From Eremophila alpestris peregrina (lineage: Eukaryota > Chordata > Aves > Passeriformes > Alaudidae), in NCBI GenBank assembly GCA_009792885.1, contig WMCF01000015.1, positions 11,855,033-11,919,032 of the forward strand: a DNA stretch of 64,000 nt, in the 5' to 3' direction. A program made the translations under genes and the position numbers. The notes below the pieces were generated by a model. It saw only the letters and a program-made list of their open reading frames with translations, had not been told where the DNA came from and made no database searches. Below, in pieces: positions 13,001 to 24,400 of this stretch (the first letter of the stretch is position 1; each line of letters begins with the position of its first letter).

Positions 13001-14912
13001 TTTTACAATTGCTCTAGATGACATTTTCCCTACTGTCTTTTGGAGAGGTAATTATAAAAATTGAATTTCAAAACCTGAGGGAGATATCCTAAAACAGGTA
13101 CCTACAGGAGCTGATCTTTGATCTGATCTGAACAGCCTCTCTCAAGACAGCTGCTTGCTATCTTGACACATCATAGCATAACAATCACAGTAACTCAGAG
13201 GATCAGTTTCCCATCATTTCTCTGACTCTGAAGAATTTGGGCACTGGTTCTCTTTCCAGATCAGTGCCCACACTTTCCAGTGTGCAGTTCTCATTTCCAG
13301 ACTTTCTTCTGAGATTCAGTAAATGCAGCTGTGCTGGAGCTTGCAGCTCCCATGGATTTTGTGGTTTCAGACTTTTTCCCAGAGTCTTCTAGGTATCCTG
13401 AAATACAGTTTACCTCTTAAGAACTTGTGCCTGTTAAAGGAAAAGATAAATCTTTTACAGAAATGAACTTTTATAAATAAAAATAGTTATCTATACTTCC
13501 TCCATCAGGGAAGGAAAGAAATGATGATCAAGTTTTTTGTACACCCATGTCCATCATCACTGATGATCACTTTTAGCAGACAGAGCAGACTTCCACGATG
13601 TAGGGATGGAGAATGCCTTCTCCCAGATCTCCAGAAAAGAACCTCTTTGATAAGTTTTGTCATGGCTGGTCAAGGCAAGGAGAAACCTTTGCTGTCAGTA
13701 TTGTTTAGGAAGAGTAACCTGACTGACAGCGTGGCCACTGCAGGTAGCATTAAGCATAAGACTATTCACAAGGTGAAATAGAGCATAGTAGCTTGAAAGG
13801 ATATAGTAAAATCACTAACAAATACATCTTTGAAACACTAAAGGTGTTTGCTCTATAAATTGTATTATTTCTGGTTTCCATGAAGTCCTCACTGTCCTCT
13901 TACTCCTTACCAGCCTGGATTCAAAAATACTACTCGAACTTCCAGCGTGGGGTTTCCCCTGAAGACACTGCTTCAAGCATTCTGTATTAAGACACTCTCT
14001 CCCCTCCCCTGTTTTCACAGGCAAAGACTAGTTAGCAGTTTTGTGGGATCCAAAGGGCATCACAGAGATTGTAGAGGAAATCTGGGGCTGAGGGATTTGT
14101 GTCCCATGAGACCAGTATATTCTTGAAGGACATAGCTAGCTATGAAAAATACAAATGTGAACCAACCTGTCTCTTAGGGTGCAGGACTGGCCTCTACCCT
14201 ATTTTGTTTAGCAATACTGACATGGGGTACATGATTAGGGAAATATAGACAGATGAATTTAGAGAGGAAAAAGTGTTCCGTAATATTAGATGGCAGTAGC
14301 CTCAAATGGAATCCTTTAGCCACGGTATGATGCTATGCCCTATCGCATAATGAACAATTATTTCTTTTTAAGGTAATTTTAAAATGGAATGAATGGAAAA
14401 AACCAAAACACCCACAAAATGCCTAAACATTTTCTTTGACATCTGTGTGTTTATGTACTCTTTGTACAAGCTTAAACTGCTGGCAATAACAGACTTTCAA
14501 AATCTAAATTATACAAAGAGCAGAGTACTATAAAAAGCATAACTGCAAAAGAAAGATCCCTAAGGATTAGTTTAAATAATGATGTATTTGTGTTGCATAA
14601 GCAAATATAATGGTCAAATATTTATGAACAGAGTAAATAAGCCCATCCAGAATCTTTGTTTAAAACAAAAAAAAGTGTCAAGAAGCTTTCCATGTGGTTG
14701 ATCAGATAAATCTGTGAACCTCCTGACTTTCTGGATCAGAGCAGAAGACTGTTCAACATGATGTTGTATTCTGACAGGTCCAGTGTCAAATGTTTCAGTG
14801 GCAGTAGCAGTAGTTCCCTAGAGTGAAAAGTCACTGAATAAGCTGCTCATTAAAGAGTTTTCCTCTTGCCTGTTATAATTTGGAAATAGCAGCATGTTCC
14901 AAGGAATGAGGG
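10060..14912. other. Intergenic, no gene or repeat recognised
   Basis: AT-rich sequence with chance frames only. A short GC-richer patch at 11,450-11,590 (includes a CCTGGGGGGAGGG run) is unassigned. Confidence 0.65.
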
Positions 14913-15010
14913 TATCATAGATTCATCAGTGCTGAGGCTGCAAAGCACTAGTGTAAACCATCTAGTTTGACCTTCTGCATATTTCAGAGACTTTTTCTGT
15001 AATCTTTCTA
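14913..15010 (-). mobile_element. Ancient CR1-type LINE 3' end, inverted
   Basis: Begins ATCATAGATTCATCAG (inverse of the CR1 terminal repeat), then CTAGTGTAAACCATCTAG and TTTGACCTTCTGCAT. This is the wording of old CR1 copies spread through archosaurs and turtles. Heavily diverged. Confidence 0.6.
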
Positions 15011-15841
15011 TCTAGTCAATAAATAACATAACCAAATCACCAGATTTTTGTATTTTTAATCCTATTTAGTAGATAAGAAAGTGGTCTTTATCCAAGTAAA
15101 TGAGTTAAACTCTTTTTTTGAAGTTGACTGTAGTTTATTATTATTATTATTTTGTTTTTAAGGAATATTGATTTGTTTGGTTGAATAATCATTTCATTAT
15201 TATTTTAAATTTAAATTATGATTTCAGTGTTGTCTGCTTAATGTTCACTGATTGTTCCCACTGAATGCACATTAAGAACAAACTTTTTCAAAAGTGACTG
15301 ATTATTTTGCAAGACTAGAAGCTATGTATTTAGGGAAATTTCTGTCATTTACATTTTTGTACAGAAAAGTTCCAGAAGCTAATCCATCTTCCAAAAATTA
15401 TTTTAAAAGGCCTTATTCCTGCAGTCTACAATGCCATCTGCCAGAAATAATGATTCCTTCCTGAAACAGGGTGAAAAAATCCCATAGGGCTCTAAGAGTT
15501 GTGTCAGAAGTCTGCAAGGAAAGGCCAAAACTCGATCTATTTTTGATAAAGCCAATGCTGAAAAATTGTTCTTCATTTGCAGACAGGATATGCTCTGAAA
15601 GCGTTATACAAAATGAAAATGCACCTTGTGCTGTTGGGTAATACATTTATTTTGTTCACAGTCCATTTCTTTCTGTAGTACAATGTTAAAGGAAATAAGT
15701 GTTCCGTTCATCCTATGTGGCATGTAAGGGCCCATATTGTCCCAAACAAAGGATGTATTTGCATCGGGATCAAATATTACCTAGCAAAAACCTCTGTCAT
15801 GCATTTTTAGTTACATTCTAGATCTAGTACTAGCCTGGAAG

Positions 15842-16487
15842 TATTTAATATTGTCCTAGGATGACTGTATGATGCTTCTATCCCCAAATCTTCTGTTCTG
15901 TCTGTGTTAGATATTGTGTTCTGTAGCTTTAAAAATGGTTCCAAGAGCGAAGGGGGAGAAAAGAGAAGTGCGGAGTTTGTTTTCAAAGAAGCAGCTCCTC
16001 CTCCACATTCGAGTTCCAAGATGGTTCATCTGAGGCACAGACAGGCAGCGGGACAGAGATCTCCTTTGCTTTTAGTTAGTTTTAGCTAGCTGGGGCAGAG
16101 AAGTTCCCTGGACTGTTTTTTTTTCCTTTTTCTTGGGACTGTTTAAACCTGCTCTTGGACTGAAAGACCCACGAGAGCGAGAGCACTGGGAGTCCACACT
16201 GGTGGGCCACTGTGGCCCAGGCTGGCATTTTCCAGAGCCAGAGGGACTGATAACAGAATGAGAGAGCTGAGCTCCCACGACAAGGACTTTCTCGATTTTG
16301 CCAGATTTTATTGTTTCATATTATTCATTTTTATGTTTGTAAGCACTTTGTTTGTTAAATAAATATTTTTTCCCACTGATCTCTAAGGAGATTTTTCCCC
16401 AAACCAATAGGGGGGAGGGGCCGTTTCAGTTTGCTTCCCAGAGGAACCCCTATTTGAGAGGTTTCCTCCCAAATTTGCCCTAAACTA
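15842..16487 (+). mobile_element. Solo LTR of an avian endogenous retrovirus, about 646 bp
   Basis: A CpG-richer block in AT-rich DNA with LTR layout: promoter-like GC-rich centre (about 15.95-16.28 kb), T-rich stretch and AATAAA at 16,358-16,363, then a GGGGGGAGGGG run and a 3' end GCCCTAAACTA. Ends are approximate. The flanks GGAAG (15,837-15,841) and GGAAA (16,488-16,492) could be a 5-bp target duplication with one change. No gag, pol or env sequence adjoins it, hence solo. Known avian genomes carry many ERVL/ERV1-type solo LTRs of this kind; class not certain. Confidence 0.7.
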
Positions 16488-16801
16488 GGAAAAATATGTA
16501 GGAAAGAACTAAAGAAAGGAAGAAGCTGCTTGCTTTTGTGACCAAAAAGCAAACCACAGGTGGATGGAAGAAGAAGAAGGAAAAAATTGACAAAATATCT
16601 GAAAGTCTGATAAAAAAATGCTGAAGGTTTTTCACTTTTTATCTGCAGAAGAAAGAAATTTGATATAGTGAGTAAGGCAGATAGTAGTTGTCAAATTTCG
16701 GAGCATTTGAACCCATTCTTTGGGAGCTAGATGGGAATGTAATTGCATGACTAAAGAGGATCCTCTACATAAATAATGCAAATAACATGTATGTTACTCT
16801 G

Positions 16802-16817
16802 CTCTCTCTCTCTCTCT
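16802..16817 (+). repeat. (CT)8 microsatellite
   Basis: Eight CT units followed by a TTTATTTTATTTTAA stretch. Confidence 0.9.
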
Positions 16818-17879
16818 TTATTTTATTTTAATTTTTTTTAAGAAATTGTCTTTTCTCAGGGTGAAAAAAATGTTATTCTGCAGTATCTTTTCCACTATAA
16901 TGCTAGCACACCTTTTGGACAGTTCATTAAAGTTTCAAGAAGTAGCCATGCAAATTAGCCTGAATATCTTATTTTGCCTTGCCACCAAATTCCTGTTAAA
17001 ATAGATCAAATCACTACATTAATTCATCATCATGTGGCTGTGAGGTTCCAGGATTCCAGAAATAGTAAACACTTGTGGAATCTACAATAATTGAGAGCAA
17101 CAATAAATTACATTTTAAGTGCTCATCAAGGTGAGAACAAGGCACTTCATGACTCTTCATACACCCTTGTTAGGAATGTTGCCAAGCTGGAAGAATGCAC
17201 AGGTTGATATAAAAGGTGCTATGAGTACTTTTGTGCTGGAGGAAACCAGTGATTTTTTTTTTTTTAGAAACACTTCTAGATTTTTTTTTTAAACAAACAA
17301 ACAGAAAAAGTAAAATGAAAATAGATTTCCTTGGATAGAGATTCATGCTAAAACCTCTAATATATAATGTACTTGTATTCCAATTTGATAATTCAGAAGG
17401 TGGTGGGAATAGCTGCTTTATTTCCTTTTGGGTTCAGGCAGGATGAAATCCTGCATTTTGCTGCAGTTTCCTACAAAAAAGTCTTCCCTCAGCAAGGCAC
17501 AGCATCAATAACCTAACAAGGAATATTGCAAATAAAGCAGCCGTTGATAAATTTGTCAACACATACATATACTATAGAGCTGGTAGAAAAAACATCACAG
17601 AACAACTATCTGCTTTTGACACAGTTTTTTCACAGTTCCACCCTTATGCAAGGACCTGAAAAAGTTTGCCTTTGGCTTCAACAGGACACAGTAGCAAGAC
17701 ACAATTTTTGGAGTATCCTCTAGCTGGAAATTCCGTTGATTGGTCTTGAAAAATTCAGTTACCATTCCATTTGTAAAACCTACTTAATCTCCTCTTGCCC
17801 TAATAAAGATATCAGCTTAATCACATGCTAAATTAATTGTGTGTTGCTCCTTTTATTAGTTTTGCTGGTATTCCACTAT

Positions 17880-17904
17880 ATCTGGTATATAAACCATACC
17901 AGAT
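17880..17904 (+). repeat. Perfect 9-bp inverted repeat
   Basis: ATCTGGTAT (17,880-17,888) and ATACCAGAT (17,896-17,904) around a 7-base AT-rich spacer containing ATAAA. Possible cruciform or hairpin; no associated element recognised. Confidence 0.7.
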
Positions 17905-17969
17905 GGTTTTGGACAGGGATCAAAGGTGTATCTTACGTGTGTAGTAACCAAGATGGAAAGGACTTGATC

Positions 17970-18250
17970 ACTTATGCCAGGAGATGACAACAGGAGACTC
18001 AGGACATGGCATGGCCTCCTCTTTGCTGTCCCACCCTTTCCCTTTCATCTACTTCCCAAGGGTTTGGCCAAATCCCGTGCCTCAGGCAGCACTGCCCACA
18101 GCAGCTTGTCTTCCTCAAGGGTACTCTGGGCACATGGGGGTTCAGGTCAGTCTGGGAGTGAGAGGGACAAAAGACTGCCACCACCCTTCATCTTCCTTCC
18201 AGTACGTGGAGGCCATCAAGAGCCTCCAGTTCCTTCTTTATTGCCCATAG
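17970..18250. other. Unassigned GC-rich patch with exon-like signal
   Basis: GC is well above the surroundings and both strands are open over 180-285 bases. At 18,203 a good acceptor (CTTCATCTTCCTTCCAG) is followed by TACGTGGAGGCCATCAAGAG, which has coding-like third positions, but the frame stops at TAG after 15 codons with no donor. It could be a decayed exon, a repeat, or chance. No product recognised. Confidence 0.3.
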
Positions 18251-19340
18251 AACATTAAGAATGAAAATGATAAATATGGTTTCTAAAAACTTTTGTTTGT
18301 ATAAAATTATTTGGTGTGGGGTTTTTTTGTCTTCTGATGGTTCTTCTCTCTACTGCTGTAGGTGGCTCCAGCTGAGTGGAGCTGAAAGTAGTAAGTATTG
18401 AAGATGTTACACGGGAAGCATAAGAATAAAATAATATTTTAAAAATGTGTGTGCTACAATGAATGCAAATTGCATCTCTACGATGTTCAGGTTCTCCTTG
18501 AGTGTGGTCATATATTCTCAGGTGACTTAGAAAAACCTTGAGAAAGCATAACAGACACAGAGATCCACTTTGAGATATTCTGAGTTGAAATTACTTCCCC
18601 TTTTATTCTCTCAGCAAAGAAGACAAACTGCTTTAGAAAAATTTTTGAAAGGATTTATTCTATAAAGATAAAAATCCAAGGCCTCCCAATATCTTGTTTC
18701 TTTTCTTTGCAGCTGACATGGTTTGGTAAATTATTGAGTTGGCTGAATTCTGAAGCTATTGAAAGAAAATATCAGGCAGAAATATTACCACAACATGGTT
18801 TTGGGTAAGAAATCTGGTATTGTTTCTCCCTGGAACTTGCTATCATTCTTCCTCTTGTCTTAAAAAAACTGAAGAATGTCATGCTATGAGAAAAAAAAAA
18901 AAAACTGACAGAGAAAAAAATAACCATGAGATGATGATACAGGACATCTGAGATAGTTCTGGATACCCATGCATATTTAATTAAATTAACAGGCTTCTAG
19001 TTGTTAACTGCATTCAGTGAGATCTATTAACAGAAACCAGAGTGTATGCTCAGACTTCTGACTTAACAAAGGCACTTTTGATTCCCTGAAAAATACAGCT
19101 GAGGAAAAAATTAAATTCAGACATGCTAAGCATATACTTGGGCTAATGAATAAATCCTTGAAAGAGATGACTGAATATAAAACAGAAATAGTTTGTTTAG
19201 TCATTTCAGGTTTAGAATAAATCTTTGTCTAATTTTTGTCTGAGTTTGATTTTGGTGAGGAATTGGAAAGATGAGGAAGTTTCTGCTATCCGTTATTCTC
19301 TCTCTATTGACAATGAGACTTAAATGCTGTTGTGCTCATT

Positions 19341-19697
19341 TGTGGTGGTTTGATCTGGCTAAATGTCAGATGCCCAAGGAAGCTGCTCTACCACTCCTCA
19401 ATGGGACAGGGGAGAGAAAACAATGAAAGGCTCCTGTGTCAAGATGAGGACAGGGAGAGATCACTCATAATTAGCATCAAAACAGACCCAGCTTTAAGAA
19501 TCTAATTGAATTTGTTACCAACCAAAATAAGTGCATGATAATGAGAAGTAAAACAAGACTTAAGAGCACCTTCCCAGACTTAGCTTTATTCCTGACTCTC
19601 TATCTCTTTCCCCTCAGTACCCTTCAGTGGGTGCATGCCCCTGAGATGGGCAATGGGGTTTGCAATCAGTTAATCACATACTGTTTCTGCTGCTGCA
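19341..19697 (+). mobile_element. Older ERV LTR, left part (interrupted by the LTR at 19,704-20,363)
   Basis: Starts TGTGGTGGTTTGATCTGGCT and continues with GACAGGGGAGAGAAAAC and GAGGACAGGGAGAGATCACTC, phrases common in avian ERVL-like LTRs. It runs to TCACATACTGTTTCTGCTGC, where the younger solo LTR is inserted. Its continuation is 20,364-20,480. The first 20 bases resemble the LTR at 27,310 but the bodies differ, so these are related families. Confidence 0.65.
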
Positions 19698-19700
19698 GGT

Positions 19701-19748
19701 CCTTGTGGTAGCCCAGAAAGCTACCACAAGGGAGACTGCACTCCCTTG
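19701..19748 (+). repeat. Two overlapping, mutually exclusive perfect hairpins at the LTR 5' end
   Basis: Hairpin 1: CCTTGTGGTAGC (19,701-19,712) pairs with GCTACCACAAGG (19,720-19,731), 12 bp with a 7-base loop. Hairpin 2: CAAGGGAG (19,727-19,734) pairs with CTCCCTTG (19,741-19,748), 8 bp with a 6-base loop. They share 19,727-19,731, so only one can form. The outer three pairs of hairpin 1 use target-site bases and are therefore fortuitous. Confidence 0.7.
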
Positions 19749-20363
19749 GAGGGCAGATGATGTTTAGTTTAATGTTTTGTATAGTCTTATATATTTTATC
19801 TTATGTTCTATAATGGTTGTTAGGCAAACAAAATGGCTCCCCAAGGACTTTTCCAGAATTTCTGCCAATTAGAAGTTACATAACCCCCAGTTAATGTATT
19901 CCAGGTCCCCAGTTGCTATTGGTTCCCCAGTTACTTCCTTGTTCGTACTGTCTCCCTTACTGGTTACTTTTTGATCCTCTCCCTGATTGGTTACTGTTTC
20001 AATCCCTTCACCCATTGGTCTGTCTGAAATCCCCACCCCCTTAGCTACAGTATAAAAGAGAGTGCTGTGCCCTATTAAGGGCTTTTTGCTCTGGAGCTGC
20101 ATGGAATAGAGACCTTTCTGATAAGAAGCCTGACTCCTGCCTCTCCTTGGGAGCACCTCCTTATAAGAGCTGCCACTGCTTGTCCTTTTGAGGACAGCAG
20201 AGCTGAAATCACTGCTCATCCTTTTAAGGACGCTCGAGCTGATACCACCAGCGAGCCTGTGCCACCCCAAAGGAAGCCAAATAGCCCTGTGCTGTCGGCT
20301 CTAGCGGGGAAGTGTCAGGGCCCACGAAGATCCAGCTAGACAGGCACATGCGGGGTGGTGACA
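19704..20363 (+). mobile_element. 660-bp solo LTR (ERVK-like) with perfect 6-bp target duplication
   Basis: Begins TGTGGTAGCC and ends GGTGGTGACA (TG...CA). It is flanked by identical GGTCCT at 19,698-19,703 and 20,364-20,369; a 6-bp duplication fits class II (ERVK) retroviruses. U3 carries inverted CCAAT boxes (ATTGG at 19,918-19,922, 19,986-19,990 and 20,014-20,018) and TATAAAA at 20,051-20,057, so transcription would start near 20,080 on the plus strand. No internal viral genes remain, which is the product of recombination between two LTRs. It is inserted inside an older LTR (19,341-20,480). This is the least decayed LTR in the window. Confidence 0.85.
20051..20057 (+). promoter_or_regulatory. 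TATA box of the solo LTR
   Basis: TATAAAA preceded by three ATTGG (inverted CCAAT) boxes within 135 bases, a normal retroviral U3 promoter arrangement. Whether it is still active cannot be told from sequence. Confidence 0.6.
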
Positions 20364-20480
20364 GGTCCTCAAGGAGAAGCATGTTATTCCTTCCATGGGA
20401 GACAGTCCTCCACAAACTTCTCCATTGGGAATTCTTCCCATGGACTATAACTGTAGTTCACTCCTCCATTAGATCCTCTT
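20364..20480 (+). mobile_element. Older ERV LTR, right part (continuation of 19,341-19,697)
   Basis: After the second GGTCCT the sequence resumes with CAAGGAGAAGC, CCATGGGAGACAGTCCTCC and CATGGACTATAACTG. This follows the left part as expected for one LTR split by insertion; the repeated 'TTCC(C)ATGG' motif is typical of this avian LTR type. The outer boundary is approximate and abuts the inverted CR1. Confidence 0.55.
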
Positions 20481-20503
20481 CAATTCAATTTTTATCTCTC
20501 TTT

Positions 20504-21420
20504 AACTGAGTAGTCCTAAACTGGATATAGTATTTTATATGCAAGCTCACTTGTGCAAAGTAGAAGGGAAGAATAACTTCTCTTGATCTTGCAGCCAGAG
20601 TTTCTTATCAGTATCTATAGTGTATAACAGTTTCATACTCAGTGTGTAGTTTGTCTTACTCACAAAGAAAGAGCACTGTGGAATTTTCTCCAACCTTGTG
20701 TATGCCATAATTCTCAAGCTCTCTTCAGAAGTGCTTTAACTCACTTAGTCCCTTCCTAACCTTTGTGAATGTGTGGTATAATTTCTCCCTTGGTTCAGAT
20801 CGTTCCGCTTGTTCTTATGGAACCTCAAGAGCTTTCTTTTCCTCCATTGCTGAAGTTTATTGCAATCTCTTTGACTAGAGTTATGACATTTTTCATGGCC
20901 AAATTTACTTTTTCCAGTTCATTTTGTCTGCAAATGTTTTAAGTGCATTTTGTGCTACTATCAAGGTCACTGAAAATGTTGAACTTAACAGGTCTGACTG
21001 TGGACTTCTATGGTATTGAACTTCTCTCTGATCTCCAGAAAGACATTTAACCGTTGGTCATTGCTGTGGCTGAGTCCAGTTAATATTCAAACCTCAAAAC
21101 AAACCCACTTAACTATTTTCTCAGGACATACTTCCTCATCCGTGGAGAATGACAATCTCACTAAAGTCAAAGAAAATTTCATCCACCGTTTTGTCTTGTC
21201 CTATACTCAGTCATTAAATAACACACTGATAAATGTTTTTTTATGCACACTTTACTCTTGAAAATTCCATGTTGAGTGTTCCTGATTACTCTTCTTGTTT
21301 CACTTATCTGGATGTGGATATGAATTCCAAGAGCATGTGTTTCTTGGTTTTCCCAGGAACTGAGACCAGCCAAAATTTCTTTGATTCTATGATTAACTCC
21401 TCAGCTGTCTTTAGGCTCTC
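20504..21420 (-). mobile_element. Degraded CR1 LINE, reverse-transcriptase and 3' part, antisense to the plus strand
   Basis: Read on the plus strand, the order of recognisable phrases is that of an inverted CR1: TAGTCCTAAACTGGATA and AAGTAGAAGGGAAGAATAAC near 20.51-20.58 kb (3' side), TTTGTCTGCAAATGTT with ACTATCAAGGTCACTGAAAA near 20.92-20.98 kb, CTCTGATCTCCAGAAAGAC near 21.03 kb, TCACTAAAGTCAAAG near 21.16 kb, and TTCCCAGGAACTGAGACC near 21.35 kb. It is highly diverged with no intact frame. The end beyond 21.42 kb is uncertain. Confidence 0.7.
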
Positions 21421-24400
21421 CTAAAAAGTCACCTAGCTTTCCTTGACATCCTTCGTGGCAGCTACTCAGAGTTCCCATGCAACATTCTGAATTAGAAAAA
21501 ACACACAGTTGTGAAGTTCAGAATCCAAAATATACCTGCCTTCCCATTTCACCTCCACGTCCTTACCTTAATCATTTTGGAGACACTACAATTCAAGCCA
21601 CATCTAAGACTGCCAGCAGGTCTTCCCTATTTGTCAGTAGAGCACTATCCCTGGTCATCCCAGCCAACAGTTGCATTAGGAGATATGCTAGAAATAAAAT
21701 TGCACCATTCCTGGAGAGCTTTGACTTTTCCCCGAGGATATGAAATCTTTCCCTGGCTAGTATAATTACATTGCATGTAATAAGAATACATGGTTAATGA
21801 GAGACAAAATTTTACATGGTTATAAACTACTGTTATTCTCTATTACCAGAGTTCCAAGAGATACATTTCATGGCCAAATACAAGGAAGTTTTTTTATTTA
21901 CCAATTATATCTCACACAGGGCAGTGTGGTCACACAGGGCACTTTCTAATATTCTGTAAATAATTTTCATTCACATAGTAACTGTACAAACATTTGTTAT
22001 AGTGACACTACCTGCATGAACAGAAACAGTAATTTTCCTGAATAGCTTCAATATATTCCTGAAGATAGGAAATCTTTTTTCGATAATATAATTATTCAAA
22101 TTGAAATCTTGTCCAAAAATCCACAAAAGTAAATATTAAGTAAAACTGCCTTTGAGCCATTAATAACCAATGACATGTTGTTTTACTTCCAATCCAAAAA
22201 GATGCAGCTCAAGGCAAGACAAGCTCTCCATTCTTCCCCAAACAAGGATGGCAGTGGAAATGGGGCTTTAGATGAACCCACTAGGAGCAGCAGTACTAGT
22301 TTCTTCGACCTCTGGCAGTCATGTAATAGATGCTCAAGGCTGTGGAATACTACAGTTGACAGAACATTTGGAAAGAGTCCATATAAACTGAGAACATAAT
22401 TTTCAATTCATCATAGTATAAGAAGGAGGAGAATGAGTGCTTCCTCTATAAGCCCTGAAAAGGCAGGGAACTTACTGAGTGGAATAGTCTTGACTAATAT
22501 TGATTAGTTTAATGTTGACATGTAAGAAAAGGACAGTATCACCTGGTAAACAGTCTAGTTTACTTACTAGAGATCTCTGTTTTTCTTGGAGATGTCCCAA
22601 GAATTGGTAAGGGTGAGCTCCACTTAGTTGATTGGATCTGGCACAACTATACCATGTAGTAAAATACTTTTTATGTACACTGAAAACTCAGAGAGTAGCT
22701 AAAATGTAAATCTCTCATGGTCATACACACTTAAAAAATCTCAGTGCTTGTCATCAAAGAAATTATAGTGCTCAAAGAAGCAATAAAAATATAATGTGTG
22801 AGAAAAATTTACAAAATAATTTGGATTAATAATGTGGGCAGAAACAAATAGCTCTGTTATTTGCTGAAATGCAGATTATAATCCAGACTTTTTATTGTGT
22901 TATGATAAGGGTATTTTAAATATTTATGTAGATTTCAAAAATGTTTCTCCAATATGAAAATACAAACAAAAAACCTTCATTGGTTTAAATAAATAATGTC
23001 TAGATGCTATTTCAATGTCTGTAATTTAATGGATGCTCCAAAATGTGATTAAAGATGCACAGATGAGAATGACAAACTTTTGATTAGCTAATCATGTAGT
23101 AGTATAGAATTTGTCCTTTGTTATAGGTGAATACATCTATGAAAAAGGTTTGTCTCAGAATGTAGTTTAGCTGAATCTGTCCTACTCAGTTTTAAATTTT
23201 TTACCTTCATGTGGTTCTTCTCCTTGAGTGCTTGAGTTACTAGATTTTAAATTTTAATTTTCACATTCCATTAAAAGATAGGCACGTTTTTCATAGTGCC
23301 AGTTTCCTTAGTTACTTAGAAAGCCAGAAGAGAACATATTTCCTAATATTATTTAAAACAAAAATCTTGGCTCCTATAGGGGTTTTGCTGTCACGCTCAT
23401 TCATGTTCTACTATGAGTGTCAGGTGTTAGTTTTGATATGCAGCATGAGATAGAAATAAAGCATACTGAAATGGTTTTATACAGATTTTCGTGTGCAAAA
23501 AAATTATAAATGATCTTGAATATTATACATGGAAGTCAATTAATTATCTTAAATCAAGAGTAGTAGTTACAGTGACATACTATCTATTTATCTAAAATTT
23601 TATTAAAACAATATTCTTCCTGCCAGAAAATTTGACTTTGAAAAAATCCATAGTTTAAGCAACTATCTGAATCATATAACAAGACTCAATTACACCAGGT
23701 GGTATTGACTGATATATTTGGTAATGTAATATAGATGACAACCCTGACAAAATTTGTTAGTTTGAAAATAGGGCAAAATGCCATTTTATTGCAAAGCTAA
23801 TGAAAAATATTGCTTACAGAATGATGAGACCCATCAAGTAGATTTATAGCATATGACATTTGTAAGATCTCAAATATTTCAAAGAGATTGGAAGGGCAAT
23901 ATGACTATTGTCCACTCAGTATAATGAACCAAAGGAAAAGGAGCTTTGACATTCAGACTTGCATGATAGAGGGCTAGAAACTTTCTGAATAGTAGAACTC
24001 TTAAAGAGAGCAGGCTGTTTCTTGATCTTATGCAGACACTGTCACGGCTGGACCACCACCTGGATGTTTTGCAAGCTCCACAATTCAAAGAGATACTGCT
24101 TCAGGGGATTAAAGGCCGTGAGTCGGATTCAGTGAACCCAAATCCCAGCAGAAGTTTGGCAGGGGAATGAGTCAGTTCCTGGGATGCCAGCATTAATGGC
24201 TGAGGTCCAGACACTAATCTCAGATGCATGGCACGTGTCGCTTCCTATCTCGATTAAACCACGTCTGCGGCTTGCACACACAGCACATAACAGCAGATTT
24301 TCCAAGGCATATGCTGCTTCCAGTGCCATGCATTTTAGTTTAAAGTCTGGTCCATAAGGTGTATTTTGTTGTTTTAGTTTTTTCTTCAGTTGCTTGATGA

